Shown in pieces: positions 53,386 through 62,830 of a stretch of 64,000 nucleotides of DNA. Position numbers and translations under genes: made by a program. Source of the stretch: Yimella sp. cx-51. Its GTDB lineage: Bacteria; Actinomycetota; Actinomycetes; Actinomycetales; Dermatophilaceae. Numbering within the stretch: the stretch's first letter is position 1; each line of letters begins with the position of its first letter. Below the pieces are notes generated by a model, which searched no databases, had not been told where the DNA came from, and worked only from the letters and a program-made list of their open reading frames with translations. The stretch spans positions 2,542,001 through 2,606,000 of the forward strand of contig NZ_CP072113.1 of NCBI RefSeq assembly GCF_017654605.1. The letters run 5' to 3'.

Positions 53386-54471
53386 ATGGCATCAGTCACT
53401 TTCGACAAGGCGACCCGGGTCTATCCCGGCGCCACCAGCCCGTCGGTCGATCAACTCGACCTGGAGATCGCCGACGGTGAATTCCTGGTTCTCGTCGGCC
53501 CCTCCGGCTGCGGGAAATCGACCTCGCTTCGCATGCTCGCCGGCTTGGAGGAAGTGACCAGCGGCCGCATCCTGATCGGCGACCGCGATGTCACCAAGCT
53601 CTCGCCGAAGGAGCGCGACGTGGCGATGGTCTTCCAGAACTACGCCCTCTACCCGCACATGTCGGTCGCCGACAACATGGGTTTCGCTCTGAAGATCTCC
53701 GGTATCGAGAAGTCCGAGATCCGCAAGCGCGTCGAGGAAGCCGCCGACATCCTCGACCTGCGGCCCTACCTCGACCGCAAGCCCAAGGCCCTCTCGGGCG
53801 GTCAGCGCCAGCGCGTTGCCATGGGCCGGGCGATCGTGCGCTCCCCGCAGGTGTTCCTCATGGACGAACCGCTGTCGAACCTCGACGCCAAGCTGCGCGT
53901 GCAGACGCGCACCCAGATCGCCACGCTGCAGCGTCGCCTCGGCACCACCACCGTGTATGTCACCCACGACCAGGTCGAGGCGATGACGATGGGCGACCGC
54001 GTGGCCGTGCTGAAGGACGGTCTGCTGCAGCAGGTCGACACTCCTCGACGCATGTACGACCACCCCAACAATGTCTTCGTGGCCGGCTTCATCGGGTCGC
54101 CGTCGATGAACCTGCTCGACATGGACGTCGCCGACCGTGGTGTGAAGTTCGGTTCCACGGTGCATCCGTTCGAGCGCGGCGCGCTGGGCGAAGCCCGCAA
54201 GGTGACCGTCGGAGTGCGTCCCGAAGACCTCGCGCTCTCGACTGACGGCCATGGCCTGGCGGTCGAGGTCGACGTGGTCGAGGAACTCGGTGCGGACGCC
54301 TACATCTACGGTCACCTCGCCGGCACCACACCGAGCGCCACCGACAAACCGCTGGTTGCGCGCGTCGACGGACGCCGCGTGCCGATGAAGGGCGAGACCG
54401 TGCACCTGGTGCCCAAGTCCGAGCACGTCCACGTCTTCGACACCGAGTCAGGCCAACGACTGGGCGGCTAA
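53386..54471 (+). CDS. ABC transporter ATPase for sugar import (MsmX/UgpC/MalK type)
   Basis: A 361-residue cytosolic ATPase. Walker A GPSGCGKSTS, Q-loop AMVFQNYALYPHMSV, signature LSGGQRQRVAMGRA, Walker B VFLMDEPLSNLDA and H-switch VYVTHDQVEAM are intact, followed by a MalK-like TOBE/OB domain with VGVRPEDL. It probably energises MalFG and perhaps other sugar importers. ATG follows TGGAGGAG. It is divergent from malE, and the shared 310-bp gap has two operator-like palindromes. The final residues end in LGG. Confidence 0.94.
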   Translation: MASVTFDKATRVYPGATSPSVDQLDLEIADGEFLVLVGPSGCGKSTSLRMLAGLEEVTSGRILIGDRDVTKLSPKERDVAMVFQNYALYPHMSVADNMGFALKISGIEKSEIRKRVEEAADILDLRPYLDRKPKALSGGQRQRVAMGRAIVRSPQVFLMDEPLSNLDAKLRVQTRTQIATLQRRLGTTTVYVTHDQVEAMTMGDRVAVLKDGLLQQVDTPRRMYDHPNNVFVAGFIGSPSMNLLDMDVADRGVKFGSTVHPFERGALGEARKVTVGVRPEDLALSTDGHGLAVEVDVVEELGADAYIYGHLAGTTPSATDKPLVARVDGRRVPMKGETVHLVPKSEHVHVFDTESGQRLGG

Positions 54472-54529
54472 TTGCCGGTGCAACGGCTTCGGCATCGAGG
54501 GCGTCGCACCCGACAGTTCTGCACACCGT

Positions 54530-54552
54530 GCCCCCGCGATGACCGCGGGGGC
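54530..54552 (+). terminator. Hairpin terminator after the ATPase gene
   Basis: GCCCCCGCG (54530-54538) and CGCGGGGGC (54544-54552) form a perfect 9-bp stem around ATGAC between the ATPase stop and the DUF4032 gene. Confidence 0.75.
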
Positions 54553-54594
54553 TCGGTCGTTGAACAGACACCTCTTCGATGGGAGCATGGGCCG

Positions 54595-55836
54595 GTGGCA
54601 CTCGACATCAAGGCAGCGCGTCCCTGGCCTGCGCTGCTCGACCTCCCGTGGTCGACTCCGCTGGAGGAATGGCCCGATGACCTGCTCGCGGCGCTCCCTC
54701 GCGGCATCTCCCGCCATGTCGTGCGCTTCGTCCGGATCGAAGGTCGCATCATCGCGATCAAGGAGATCAAGGCCGACATCGCTCGTCGCGAGTACGACAT
54801 GCTGCGCGCTCTGCGACGACTCGACCAGCCCTGCGTGGAGGCGGTGGGAGTGGTTTCGGGCCGGGTCGCGGCCGACGGCACTCCCCTGGACGCCTGCTTG
54901 CTCACCCGGCACCTGCAGTTCTCGCTGCCCTATCGCGCCATGCTCAGCCAGTCGCTGCGCCCCGACACCGCGGGGCGGCTGATCGATGCGCTGGCTGTGC
55001 TGCTCGTCCGCCTGCACCTGATCGGTTTCTGGTGGGGCGATGTCTCACTGTCGAACACCTTGTTCAAGCGCAATGCCGGCGAATTCGCTGCCTACCTGGT
55101 CGACGCCGAGACCGGCGAGCTGCGCGACAAACTCTCCAAGGGGCAGCGCGACCACGACCTCGAGATCGCGCGGGTCAACATCGCCGGCGAACTCATGGAC
55201 CTGCAGGCGGGTGGCTTCGTCCCGCTCGAACTCGACCCGCTGTCGGTGTCGGACTACCTGCTCACCCGGTACGACGAACTGTGGAATGCCCTCACCGAAC
55301 TCGAGAGCTTCGACATCGACGAACGCTGGAAGGTGGACGAGCGCATCCGTCACCTCAACGACCTCGGCTTCGACGTCGGCGAACTCGACCTCACCACCGA
55401 TTTCGACGGCACGCGACTGTCGATCCAGCCGAAGATCGTGGACGCCGGCCACCACGCCCGCCGCCTGCTGCGCCTCACCGGCCTGGACGTCGAGGACAAC
55501 CAGGCGCGGCGGCTGCTCAACGACCTGGACGCCTACACCGCGAGCCAGGACCGGCAGAACGACGACGAAGATCTCGTAGCGCACGATTGGCTGACCAAGA
55601 TCTACGAGCCGATCACCCGGTCGGTGCCGATTGAGCTACGGCGCAAGATCGAGCCCGCGGAGCTCTTCCACGAGATCCTCGAGCACCGTTGGTACATGGC
55701 CGAACACGCAAAGCACGATTTCCCGATCGCGGAGGCGGCAGCCGATTATGTCGCGAACGTGCTGCCGTCCAAGCCGGACGACAGCGCGGTGGTCGGTGTC
55801 GACACGCAGGAATTGCCGGTGCGCGCCACACGCTGA
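54595..55836 (+). CDS. DUF4032 domain protein (kinase-like)
   Basis: A 413-residue protein of the DUF4032 family. The N-terminal half has lipopolysaccharide-kinase-like features: VRIEGRIIAIKEIK (a Lys in strand 3) and WWGDVSLSNTLF with LVDAETGEL, like the catalytic and metal segments of kinases. The C-terminal half (about residues 230-390) is the DUF4032 domain. I use GTG at 54595 (VALDIKAARPW). The family is common in actinobacteria and its substrate is unknown. Confidence 0.83.
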   Translation: MALDIKAARPWPALLDLPWSTPLEEWPDDLLAALPRGISRHVVRFVRIEGRIIAIKEIKADIARREYDMLRALRRLDQPCVEAVGVVSGRVAADGTPLDACLLTRHLQFSLPYRAMLSQSLRPDTAGRLIDALAVLLVRLHLIGFWWGDVSLSNTLFKRNAGEFAAYLVDAETGELRDKLSKGQRDHDLEIARVNIAGELMDLQAGGFVPLELDPLSVSDYLLTRYDELWNALTELESFDIDERWKVDERIRHLNDLGFDVGELDLTTDFDGTRLSIQPKIVDAGHHARRLLRLTGLDVEDNQARRLLNDLDAYTASQDRQNDDEDLVAHDWLTKIYEPITRSVPIELRRKIEPAELFHEILEHRWYMAEHAKHDFPIAEAAADYVANVLPSKPDDSAVVGVDTQELPVRATR

Positions 55837-55840
55837 TCGA

Positions 55841-56260
55841 TCAGCCGTCCCACTCCCATTGGCCGTTTGCGACCAAAACAATGCGGGCGATGCCGTAGGC
55901 GCCGACCGCAATCACGACCAGCGGCACGAGGAGTTTGCCGAACCACTGCGGGGAAGGGTGTCCCACTCGGCGCCAGAGCAACACACCGAACCAGATCAAC
56001 ACCGTCGCCAGCACCAGCGGACCAACCGGGTTGTAGGACAACGATTCTGACCACCGGCCGTGTCCGAGGAGCACCCAAGCCCTGGTCATTCCGCAGGTGG
56101 GGCAGGGCCAGCCGGTGAGCAGCAGGAACGGGCAGAAAGTCGGGCCGCCTTCCACCAGCGAGACCGGCGTGAGCACCGCAGCACACAACGAAGCGCCCAC
56201 CCCGGCGATCATCCAGATCGGCGGGGTGGGCGTTCGAACGGTCGAGACCACGAGGGCCAA
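55841..56260 (-). CDS. DUF2752 membrane protein (first of two)
   Basis: A 139-residue protein with three helices. The DUF2752 hallmark CPFLLLTGWPCPTCGMTRAW holds the two-cysteine CPxCGxTR motif. TTG at 56260 abuts the TM2 gene's stop; a GTG three codons later is an alternative start. It belongs to a tandem of small membrane protein genes that also has a second DUF2752. Function unknown. Confidence 0.78.
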   Translation of the reverse strand: MALVVSTVRTPTPPIWMIAGVGASLCAAVLTPVSLVEGGPTFCPFLLLTGWPCPTCGMTRAWVLLGHGRWSESLSYNPVGPLVLATVLIWFGVLLWRRVGHPSPQWFGKLLVPLVVIAVGAYGIARIVLVANGQWEWDG

Positions 56261-56773
56261 TCAGCTCAGCGGGCGTCCGTCGGAATCGGGGAGCTTGCGC
56301 ATCGCGATCATGATCAGGTCGATGAGGGACCAGATGCCGCAGCCACCGAGCGTCACGAGCTTGAGAACGCCGAGGCCGGTGTAGCCCATGTAGAAGCGGT
56401 CGACACCGAGGCTACCCAGCACCAGCGACAGGATCAGCGCCATCATCCACTCCTTGTCGGAGAAGATGCCCGGCACCTGCTTGGCCTGGAATGCATGGCC
56501 GCCACTAGCTGAACGCACCAGCGTCTCCGGCTTCAACTGCCCGGACGCGGCCATCGCCTGAAGCTGGCCGTAGCCCATCGGACCCTGCTCGGTGCCCATC
56601 AGGTTGACGAAGAAGCTATCGCCCTGCGGGCCACCGCTCGCCGACTGCTGGGACTGCTGCTGCCCATACTGATCAGGCTGGCCATATTGCCCGTGCTGCG
56701 ACGCTTGGCCGTAGCCCTGCGAGCCGCCGCTGTTGTAGGAATCGTTGGGGTTACCCGGGTAGTCCTGGGACAT
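56261..56773 (-). CDS. TM2 domain protein with GYF_2 (DUF4339) domain and Gln/Gly/Tyr-rich N terminus
   Basis: A 170-residue protein. Residues 1-50 are rich in Gln, Gly, Ser and Tyr (YGQPDQYGQQQSQQ). A GYF_2 segment follows: FFVNLMGTEQGPMGYGQLQAM, then the C-terminal TM2 domain with two helices, ALILSLVLGSLGVDRFYMG and the LKLVTLGGCGIWSLIDLIM helix. GYF_2 domains often bind proline-rich partners. It lies just before a CD225-like gene. Confidence 0.88.
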   Translation of the reverse strand: MSQDYPGNPNDSYNSGGSQGYGQASQHGQYGQPDQYGQQQSQQSASGGPQGDSFFVNLMGTEQGPMGYGQLQAMAASGQLKPETLVRSASGGHAFQAKQVPGIFSDKEWMMALILSLVLGSLGVDRFYMGYTGLGVLKLVTLGGCGIWSLIDLIMIAMRKLPDSDGRPLS

Positions 56774-56792
56774 GCTGCTCCTTGGAGTTTCT

Positions 56793-57290
56793 TCAGTACG
56801 TGGTTGAGTGGTCGCCGGACGCGGCGAGGGCGATCATGAGGACGATGTAGCCGACGATCAGCACGACCGAGACAGCTGCTGAGGCAATCGCGAAGTTCTT
56901 CGCCTTGCGGGCCGACTCCTGCGCGCCCTGCACGTCGCCCATCGTCCACTTGCTGTTGACCTGGGTGGAGAAGACGATGGACGCGATGCCTAGCGGGAGA
57001 CAGCACAGCACCGTCGACAGGATGGCCCAGACCAAATAGTTGTCCGGAGCCGGCCCAGCGGGCTGCTGTGAGTAACCGTAGGGATTCGGCTGACCGTAGC
57101 CGTATTGCTGTTGGCCATAGGGCTGTTGTACGTAATTCGGCGCGGACTGCTGCTGCCCGTAAGCCGGCTGGCCGTATTGCTGGCCATAGCCCTGCTGCCC
57201 GTAGTCAGGGCCGCTGCCCTGCTGTGCGCCGTAACCCGACTGACCCGCTTGGTTGTTCGGGTCGTACGGGTCGTATGAACCGTGACTCAT
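56793..57290 (-). CDS. CD225/dispanin-like membrane protein, Gln/Tyr-rich N terminus (first of two)
   Basis: A 165-residue protein. Residues 1-80 are Gln, Tyr, Gly and Pro rich with YGQQ-type repeats, followed by a CD225 domain: a first re-entrant helix [25 protein letters not shown], the polar loop with [18 protein letters not shown] and a second helix. The CCLPLG signature is that of CD225/interferon-induced transmembrane proteins. Function in bacteria is not known. Confidence 0.87.
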   Translation of the reverse strand: MSHGSYDPYDPNNQAGQSGYGAQQGSGPDYGQQGYGQQYGQPAYGQQQSAPNYVQQPYGQQQYGYGQPNPYGYSQQPAGPAPDNYLVWAILSTVLCCLPLGIASIVFSTQVNSKWTMGDVQGAQESARKAKNFAIASAAVSVVLIVGYIVLMIALAASGDHSTTY

Positions 57291-57358
57291 AGGTGTTGCT
57301 TCTCCCCTGGATGATGCATGTTGATGCGCCCGTCATCCTACGGGCAACGAAGGTTGGC

Positions 57359-57883
57359 TCACGCCGGCGACAGCAACGTCCAGCCCGCGATGTTGCGTGC
57401 CACCCAGAAGGTCAACACCAGCACGAGCAATGCGGTCGTGACCCATGGACGGGTGATGGTGAGCTTCGGACGACCCGTCCACATCCGCACGGTCCACCGA
57501 ACGAAGATCACGGTCAGTGCGGCAATGGCGAGCACGGCCAGCGGATTGAAGCTCATTGCGGCCCCGATGTCGCCGTCGGTGAGTGAAGCACTTGCGCGCA
57601 TCGCCCCGCAGCCCGGGCAGTACAACCCGGTCGCTGCCAGCAGCGGACAGGTCGGGTAGTTACCGGGTTCGCGCGGGTCGACCAAGTGCAGCAGCACACC
57701 CGCAGCCAGACTCGCGGATCCGACCAGCGCCGGCCCGAGCATCCGACGCGCTCGCGACTGTCGCGGCTCCCACCCTGGATCATTCGGCGAATGCTGCAGG
57801 AACCAGCCTTGGCGTGGTCGATCAGCACTCGCATGCGAAGGCGCCCGCACCACAGCGGGTTCGGGCGCCTTCAGCGAGGTCAT
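57359..57883 (-). CDS. DUF2752 membrane protein (second copy)
   Basis: A 174-residue protein with a 45-residue polar N terminus, then helices and the cysteine motif TGLYCPGCGAMRASASLTDG. The motif differs slightly from the first copy (CPTCGMTR), which suggests an old duplication. ATG at 57883 overlaps the stop of the next CD225 gene (TGATG). Function unknown. Confidence 0.8.
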   Translation of the reverse strand: MTSLKAPEPAVVRAPSHASADRPRQGWFLQHSPNDPGWEPRQSRARRMLGPALVGSASLAAGVLLHLVDPREPGNYPTCPLLAATGLYCPGCGAMRASASLTDGDIGAAMSFNPLAVLAIAALTVIFVRWTVRMWTGRPKLTITRPWVTTALLVLVLTFWVARNIAGWTLLSPA

Positions 57884-58260
57884 CAGGCGTTGCTGTTGTT
57901 CAGCACGGTGAACATGAGGATCATGTAGATGACCGAAATGACGAGGCCGACCACCGCACCGATGATCGAGAACTTCTTGGCGTCGTCCGCCGCCTTCTGC
58001 GCACCGGCGGTGTCGCCCTGCTGCCACAGGCCATTCACCTTCGTGGCCTGGATGATCGCGTAGATACCCAGCGGCAGACAGCACAGCACCGTGGAGAGGA
58101 TGGCAATCACCAGGTTGTTGTTGGGCGGAGTGCCCACCGGGCCGCCACCGCCGGGCATCTGGCCGTAGCCCTGCGAGCCGCCGTACGGCTGGCCGCTCCC
58201 CTGCTGTCCGTACTGCCCGTCGCCCTGCTGATTCGGGTCGCTCGAACCGTAGTTGCTCAT
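57883..58260 (-). CDS. CD225/dispanin-like membrane protein (second copy)
   Basis: A 125-residue protein. A short Gly/Gln/Tyr-rich start (GSGQPYGGSQGYGQMPG) leads to a CD225 domain: [41 protein letters not shown] and a second helix SIIGAVVGLVISVIYMI. It is similar to the first copy over the CD225 domain. Upstream, 58261-58452 shows no gene. Confidence 0.87.
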   Translation of the reverse strand: MSNYGSSDPNQQGDGQYGQQGSGQPYGGSQGYGQMPGGGGPVGTPPNNNLVIAILSTVLCCLPLGIYAIIQATKVNGLWQQGDTAGAQKAADDAKKFSIIGAVVGLVISVIYMILMFTVLNNSNA

Positions 58261-58452
58261 GATCTGCCTCCCTGCAACGGCCAGCGTTGCAAATCTTGTT
58301 GGCCGGCACCCCCGGCGGTCTCGACCAGCTTAGGCAAAGGCCGAGGTCAGCGCGGGTAGGCACGCAGCCGAATTCATTCCGCTTCCCAGGACGCTGCCGG
58401 AGAGGTTCCGGTTCCCTCGAATTCCGAGGAGTTCTTTCGCCCTTGCCACCGA

Positions 58453-59415
58453 TCAGTATGCGGCGCGACTCGTGGCGATCTGGTAGAGCGTCACCGATGC
58501 CGCGATCCCGGCGTTGAGCGACTCGACACTCGAACTCATCGGCACCGACACGATCTGATCGCAGGTCTCGGCGACCAGCCGCGACAGGCCCTTGCCTTCC
58601 GAGCCGACGACAACCACCAGCGGCTCGGTCGACAACTGCAACTGCGGCAATTCGACGTCGCCGTCCATGTCGAGTCCGATGACGAAGAAGCCGGCCTTGC
58701 GGTAGTCCTCCAGGGTGCGGGTGAGGTTGCCGGCGAGGGCCACCGGCACGCGGGCCGCCGCCCCGGCGGAGGTCTTCCAGGCAGCCGCGGTCATGCCTGC
58801 CGAGCGCCGCTCGGGCACGACCACGCCGTGTCCACCGAAGGCCGCCACCGAACGGATGATCGCGCCGAGGTTACGCGGGTCGGTGATGCCGTCGAGGGCG
58901 ACGACCAGCGGAATGCCCGGCGTCTCCGGGTCGATGAGGTCGGCCGGGTGGGCGTATTCGTACGGCGGGATCTGCAGCGCGAGCCCCTGATGCACAGCGC
59001 CGTCGGTCAGCCGGTCGAGTTCACCGCGCGGCGTCTCCAGGATCGGAATGGCACGGTCGGCGGCCATCTTCAGCGACTCGCGGACGCGGTCGTCGGAATC
59101 GATGCGACCGGCGACGTACATCGTGGTCACCGGAATGTGCGCGCGCAGCGCTTCGACCACGGAGTTGCGTCCGGCGATGATCTCCGAGGACGCCTTGCTG
59201 CGGCGTCCGCCGCTGCTGCCTCCACCGGGTCGCGAGCCGCCACCGGAGGACTTCTGCGCAGCCTTGTGCGCCTTGTGATAGGGCCGGTCCACGGCCTTCG
59301 GGGTGGGGCCCTTGCCCTCCAGCCCGCGACGGCGTTGACCACCACTACCGACCTGGGGCCCCTTCTTCGAACTGCCCTTACGCACCGCGCCGCGGCGCTG
59401 GGAATTGCCAGCCAT
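58453..59415 (-). CDS. rlmB: 23S rRNA 2'-O-methyltransferase RlmB type
   Basis: A 320-residue SPOUT methyltransferase. A 75-residue basic, Gly/Ser/Lys-rich N-terminal tail precedes the substrate-binding domain ([15 protein letters not shown]) and the catalytic knot: [30 protein letters not shown] and [20 protein letters not shown]. It methylates 23S rRNA. It starts four bases after the cysS stop, the order cysS-rlmB being widely conserved in actinobacteria. Confidence 0.94.
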   Translation of the reverse strand: MAGNSQRRGAVRKGSSKKGPQVGSGGQRRRGLEGKGPTPKAVDRPYHKAHKAAQKSSGGGSRPGGGSSGGRRSKASSEIIAGRNSVVEALRAHIPVTTMYVAGRIDSDDRVRESLKMAADRAIPILETPRGELDRLTDGAVHQGLALQIPPYEYAHPADLIDPETPGIPLVVALDGITDPRNLGAIIRSVAAFGGHGVVVPERRSAGMTAAAWKTSAGAAARVPVALAGNLTRTLEDYRKAGFFVIGLDMDGDVELPQLQLSTEPLVVVVGSEGKGLSRLVAETCDQIVSVPMSSSVESLNAGIAASVTLYQIATSRAAY

Positions 59416-59419
59416 CTGA

Positions 59420-60862
59420 TCAGTCCTTCGTCTGCTGGGCTGCCCGATCGGCAGCGGACATCAGCGACCAGCGGGCGCCGTCGGGGGTGTCCTCGACCTC
59501 GATCCCGGCCGCGGTGAGTTGGTCACGAATGGCGTCAGCCGTGGCGAAGTCGCGAGAGGAGCGCGCCTTTTGCCGGGTGGCGAGAAGCACCTCCACCACA
59601 TCGCCGAGCGCCTCACGGGAGCGGTCGCTGCCGCCCGTCTGCCACTGCGGGTCGAAGGGGTTGACGCCGAGCACCTCAGTCATCGCGACCACCTGCAGCG
59701 CCAACTCGTGCGCGCGGTCGTCGTCGCCCTGATCGAGAGCGGTGTTGCCCTCACGGATCGCGTCGAAGACGACTGCGAGCGCACCGGAGACGTTGAGGTC
59801 GTCGTTCATCGCCTCGGCGAAATCGTCTGGTACATCGACGAATTCACCGTGCTCTGGCGCCGTGGGCAGCACGCGCTCAAGGAAACCCTCGATGCGGTCG
59901 ACGGCCGCAGCGGCCTCACCCAACGCGCCGTCGTGGTATTCGATCGTGGCGCGGTAGTTGACCGCCGCGAGGTAGTAGCGCAGCACCAGCGGACGTACGG
60001 TCTTGGTGAGTTCGTGCACGGCGAGGGTATTGCCGAGCGACTTGCTCATCTTCTCGCCGCCGAGGGTGACCCACCCGTTGTGCAGCCAGTAGTTGGCGAA
60101 GCCGAGACCGGCCGCGCGCGACTGCGCCTGCTCGTTCTCGTGGTGCGGGAAGCGCAGGTCGATACCGCCGCCGTGGATGTCGAACTCGTCACCGAGCCAA
60201 CGGCGCGCCATCGCCGAGCACTCCAGATGCCAGCCCGGACGACCCTCGCCGAACGGCGTGGGCCAACTCGCGCTCGCCGGCTCGCCCGGCTTGTGGCCCT
60301 TCCACAGCGCGAAGTCGCGCGGATCGCGCTTGCCGCGCGGATCGGCGTCCGCGGCGGCCTCCATGTCGTCGACCCTCTGCCGGGTCAGGGAGCCGTAGTC
60401 GGGCCATGACCGGACGTCGAAATACACATCGCCGCTGCCGTCTTCGGCTGCGTAGGCGTGACCTTTCTCGATCAGAATCTGCATGAGATCGACCATGTCG
60501 GTGACGTGACCGGTCGCGCGTGGTTCGTACGACGGACGCTTCACGCCCAGCAGATCGAGCGCGTCGTTGGTATCGCGCTCGTGCCGGTAGGACCACTGCT
60601 CCCACGGAACGTCGTGGCCGGCCGCCTTGGTGAGGATCTTGTCGTCGATGTCGGTGACATTGCGCACCAGCGTCACCTGGTAGCCGTGGCCGGTCTCCAG
60701 CCACCGGCGCAGGATGTCGAAGGCCACGGTGAAACGCACGTGCCCGATGTGCGGTGAGCCCTGCGTCGTCAGCCCACAGATGTACATGCCGACGTGGCCG
60801 GGACGTACGGGCTGGAAGTCGCGCAGCTCACCGGCTGCGCTGTCGAAGAGCTGCAAAGTCAC
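59420..60862 (-). CDS. cysS: Cysteinyl-tRNA synthetase
   Basis: A 480-residue class I synthetase that charges tRNA-Cys. The HIGH motif is [10 protein letters not shown] (about residue 35) and KMSKS is in [11 protein letters not shown] (about residue 270). The zinc Cys of the family is in ICGLTTQG (about residue 29). The C-terminal anticodon domain is present. The length and C-terminal domain separate it from MshC of mycothiol synthesis, which is shorter. GTG start at 60862. Confidence 0.95.
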   Translation of the reverse strand: MTLQLFDSAAGELRDFQPVRPGHVGMYICGLTTQGSPHIGHVRFTVAFDILRRWLETGHGYQVTLVRNVTDIDDKILTKAAGHDVPWEQWSYRHERDTNDALDLLGVKRPSYEPRATGHVTDMVDLMQILIEKGHAYAAEDGSGDVYFDVRSWPDYGSLTRQRVDDMEAAADADPRGKRDPRDFALWKGHKPGEPASASWPTPFGEGRPGWHLECSAMARRWLGDEFDIHGGGIDLRFPHHENEQAQSRAAGLGFANYWLHNGWVTLGGEKMSKSLGNTLAVHELTKTVRPLVLRYYLAAVNYRATIEYHDGALGEAAAAVDRIEGFLERVLPTAPEHGEFVDVPDDFAEAMNDDLNVSGALAVVFDAIREGNTALDQGDDDRAHELALQVVAMTEVLGVNPFDPQWQTGGSDRSREALGDVVEVLLATRQKARSSRDFATADAIRDQLTAAGIEVEDTPDGARWSLMSAADRAAQQTKD

Positions 60863-60887
60863 GGTCGCGAGTTTATCCGCTGGGCAA

Positions 60888-60928
60888 CGATGCTCGGTCG
60901 CCGCGGCGATCCGGGCGACCGAGCATCG
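60888..60928 (-). terminator. Perfect 15-bp terminator after the MBL-fold gene
   Basis: CGATGCTCGGTCGCC (60888-60902) and GGCGACCGAGCATCG (60914-60928) form a perfect 15-bp stem between the MBL-fold gene and the cysS start. Confidence 0.85.
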
Positions 60929-60943
60929 AATGCACTACTTCTC

Positions 60944-61603
60944 TCAGGCGCCCTCAGGCCGCTCCCAGCCGTCGGAGGCTGCGGCCTCGTCGCCGATGGT
61001 GGTGGGGTCGCCGTGTCCGGTGAACACGACGGTGTCGGCCGGCAGGGCGAACAGCTTGGTGCGGATCGAATCCGTGATCGTGTCGTAGCTGCTGTAGGAG
61101 CGACCGGTGGCTCCCGGACCGCCCTGAAACAACGTGTCGCCCGACAGCAGGACGCCCGCCTCCGGGATGGAGAAGCACACCGCGCCCGGGCTGTGACCCG
61201 GGGTGTGGATCACCGTGAGGGTGAGCTCGCCCACCTTGATGGTCTCGCCGTCTGCGAGTTCATCGGAGGGAGGCTGCGACAAGGTCATGTCCCACAGCAC
61301 GCGGTCGTCCGGATGCAGGCGCACCTGTGCGTTCGGGTGGGCTGCGAGCACATCGGTGACCGCACTGATGTGGTCGTCATGGGAGTGCGTGCACAGGATT
61401 GCCGTCAGCTCGCGATCGCCGATCGCGTCCAGGATGGGCCCGGCTTCGTGGGCGGCGTCGACCACGACGCACGAGCTGTCGTCGCCGATGACGTAGACGT
61501 TGTTGTCGACGTCCCAGGTGCCACCGTCGAGGCTGAAGGTGCCGGAGGTGATCACCCTCTCGACCTTGCTGCTGCCCTTGCCGGCCAAGAGTTCGGCACT
61601 CAT
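60944..61603 (-). CDS. Metallo-beta-lactamase fold hydrolase, partner of MscR
   Basis: A 219-residue MBL-fold protein. [11 protein letters not shown] holds the metal-binding HxHxDH motif (about residue 72), PGHSPGAV and [16 protein letters not shown] continue the metal site, and [13 protein letters not shown] closes it. It overlaps mscR by 4 bases (ATGA). By context it is probably the mycothiol-thioester hydrolase that follows formaldehyde oxidation. This corresponds in place to Rv2260 beside Rv2259 in M. tuberculosis (recalled). Confidence 0.88.
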   Translation of the reverse strand: MSAELLAGKGSSKVERVITSGTFSLDGGTWDVDNNVYVIGDDSSCVVVDAAHEAGPILDAIGDRELTAILCTHSHDDHISAVTDVLAAHPNAQVRLHPDDRVLWDMTLSQPPSDELADGETIKVGELTLTVIHTPGHSPGAVCFSIPEAGVLLSGDTLFQGGPGATGRSYSSYDTITDSIRTKLFALPADTVVFTGHGDPTTIGDEAAASDGWERPEGA

Positions 61604-62700
61604 GCGTCTGCTCCTTCGATCTCGACCACGGAGCGGAGAACCTCACCGTGGTGCATCTTCTCGAACGCCGCCTCCACGTCGCCCAGTCCGACCTTCTCGG
61701 TGACGAAGGCGTCGAGGTCGAAGCGGCCCTGCTGGTAGAGGTCGATCAGCATCGGGAAGTCGCGCGAGGGCAGGCAGTCGCCGTACCAGCTCGACTTCAG
61801 CGCGCCCCCGCGACCGAAGACCTCGATCAGCGGGAGTTCGATCTTCATGTCCGGCGTCGGTACGCCCACCAACACCACCGTGCCGGCCAGGTCACGTGCG
61901 TAGAACGCCTGCTCGTAGGTCTCGGGACGTCCGACCGCCTCGACGACGACGTCGGCTCCGTTGCCGCCGGTGAGCTCGCGGATCTTCTCGACGGCGTCCT
62001 CGGTCTTGGAGTTGACGGTGTGGGTGGCGCCGAAGGTCTTGGCCTGTTCCAACTTCCGGTCGTCGACGTCGACGGCGATGATCGTGGTGGCACCAGCCAC
62101 CTTGGCGCCGGCGATCGAGGCGTTGCCCACCCCGCCGCAACCGATGACGGCGATCGAGTCGCCGCGACCGACCTGGCCGGTGTTGACGGCGGCACCGAAG
62201 CCGGCCATGACGCCACAACCGAGCAGACCTGCCGCCGCAGCGGACGCCGACTCGTCGACCTTGGTGCACTGACCCGCCGCGACGAGGGTCTTCTCGATGA
62301 AGGCGCCGATGCCCAGGGCCGGCGACAGCTCAGTGCCGTCGGTCAGCGTCATCTTCTGCTTGGCGTTGGCGGTGTTGAAGCAGTACCACGGCTTGCCCTT
62401 GGCGCAGGCGCGGCACTGACCGCAGACCGCACGCCAGTTGAGGATGACGAAATCACCCGGTGCGACATCGGTGACGCCTTCACCGACCGCCTCGACCCGG
62501 CCCGCGGCCTCGTGGCCGAGCAGGAACGGGAATTCGTCGTTGATGCCGCCCTCGCGGTAGTGCAGGTCGGTGTGGCACACGCCGCAGGCCTCGACCTTGA
62601 CGACAGCCTCACCCGGACCCGGGTCGGGCACGACGATGTCCACGAGTTCAACGGGCGCACCCTTGCTGCGCGCGATGACACCTTTGACGGTTTGGGGCAT
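61600..62700 (-). CDS. mscR: S-(hydroxymethyl)mycothiol dehydrogenase
   Basis: A 366-residue zinc-dependent class III-like alcohol dehydrogenase. [14 protein letters not shown] holds the catalytic zinc Cys and His; a run of Cys near [15 protein letters not shown] binds structural zinc; the NAD motif is [13 protein letters not shown]. In mycothiol-using actinobacteria it oxidises formaldehyde as S-hydroxymethyl-mycothiol and can reduce S-nitrosomycothiol. ATG follows AAGGAGTAGTCC. Identification as the mycothiol form rests on the organism group and on its pairing with the MBL-fold gene. Confidence 0.88.
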   Translation of the reverse strand: MPQTVKGVIARSKGAPVELVDIVVPDPGPGEAVVKVEACGVCHTDLHYREGGINDEFPFLLGHEAAGRVEAVGEGVTDVAPGDFVILNWRAVCGQCRACAKGKPWYCFNTANAKQKMTLTDGTELSPALGIGAFIEKTLVAAGQCTKVDESASAAAAGLLGCGVMAGFGAAVNTGQVGRGDSIAVIGCGGVGNASIAGAKVAGATTIIAVDVDDRKLEQAKTFGATHTVNSKTEDAVEKIRELTGGNGADVVVEAVGRPETYEQAFYARDLAGTVVLVGVPTPDMKIELPLIEVFGRGGALKSSWYGDCLPSRDFPMLIDLYQQGRFDLDAFVTEKVGLGDVEAAFEKMHHGEVLRSVVEIEGADA

Positions 62701-62780
62701 GGACTACTCCTTCTGGCGCGTGGCTGTCACGGGCTCGGGGAACCCGCCTGCACCGACAGCCTAGGCCGAGGATCGGACAT

Positions 62781-62812
62781 GGGAAGAGCCCGGCCGTAGC
62801 CGGGCTCTTCCC
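62781..62812 (-). terminator. Perfect 14-bp hairpin between the lipoprotein and mscR
   Basis: GGGAAGAGCCCGGC (62781-62794) and GCCGGGCTCTTCCC (62799-62812) form a perfect 14-bp stem around CGTA, 18 bp downstream of the lipoprotein stop. On the minus strand no T-tract follows. Confidence 0.7.
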
Positions 62813-62830
62813 AAAAATTGTTGGCTTTGC

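Noticed and set aside
62781-62812. Strong rho-independent terminator with T-tract
   Set aside because: The stem is perfect but no T-tract follows on the minus strand; I list it as a hairpin with less confidence.
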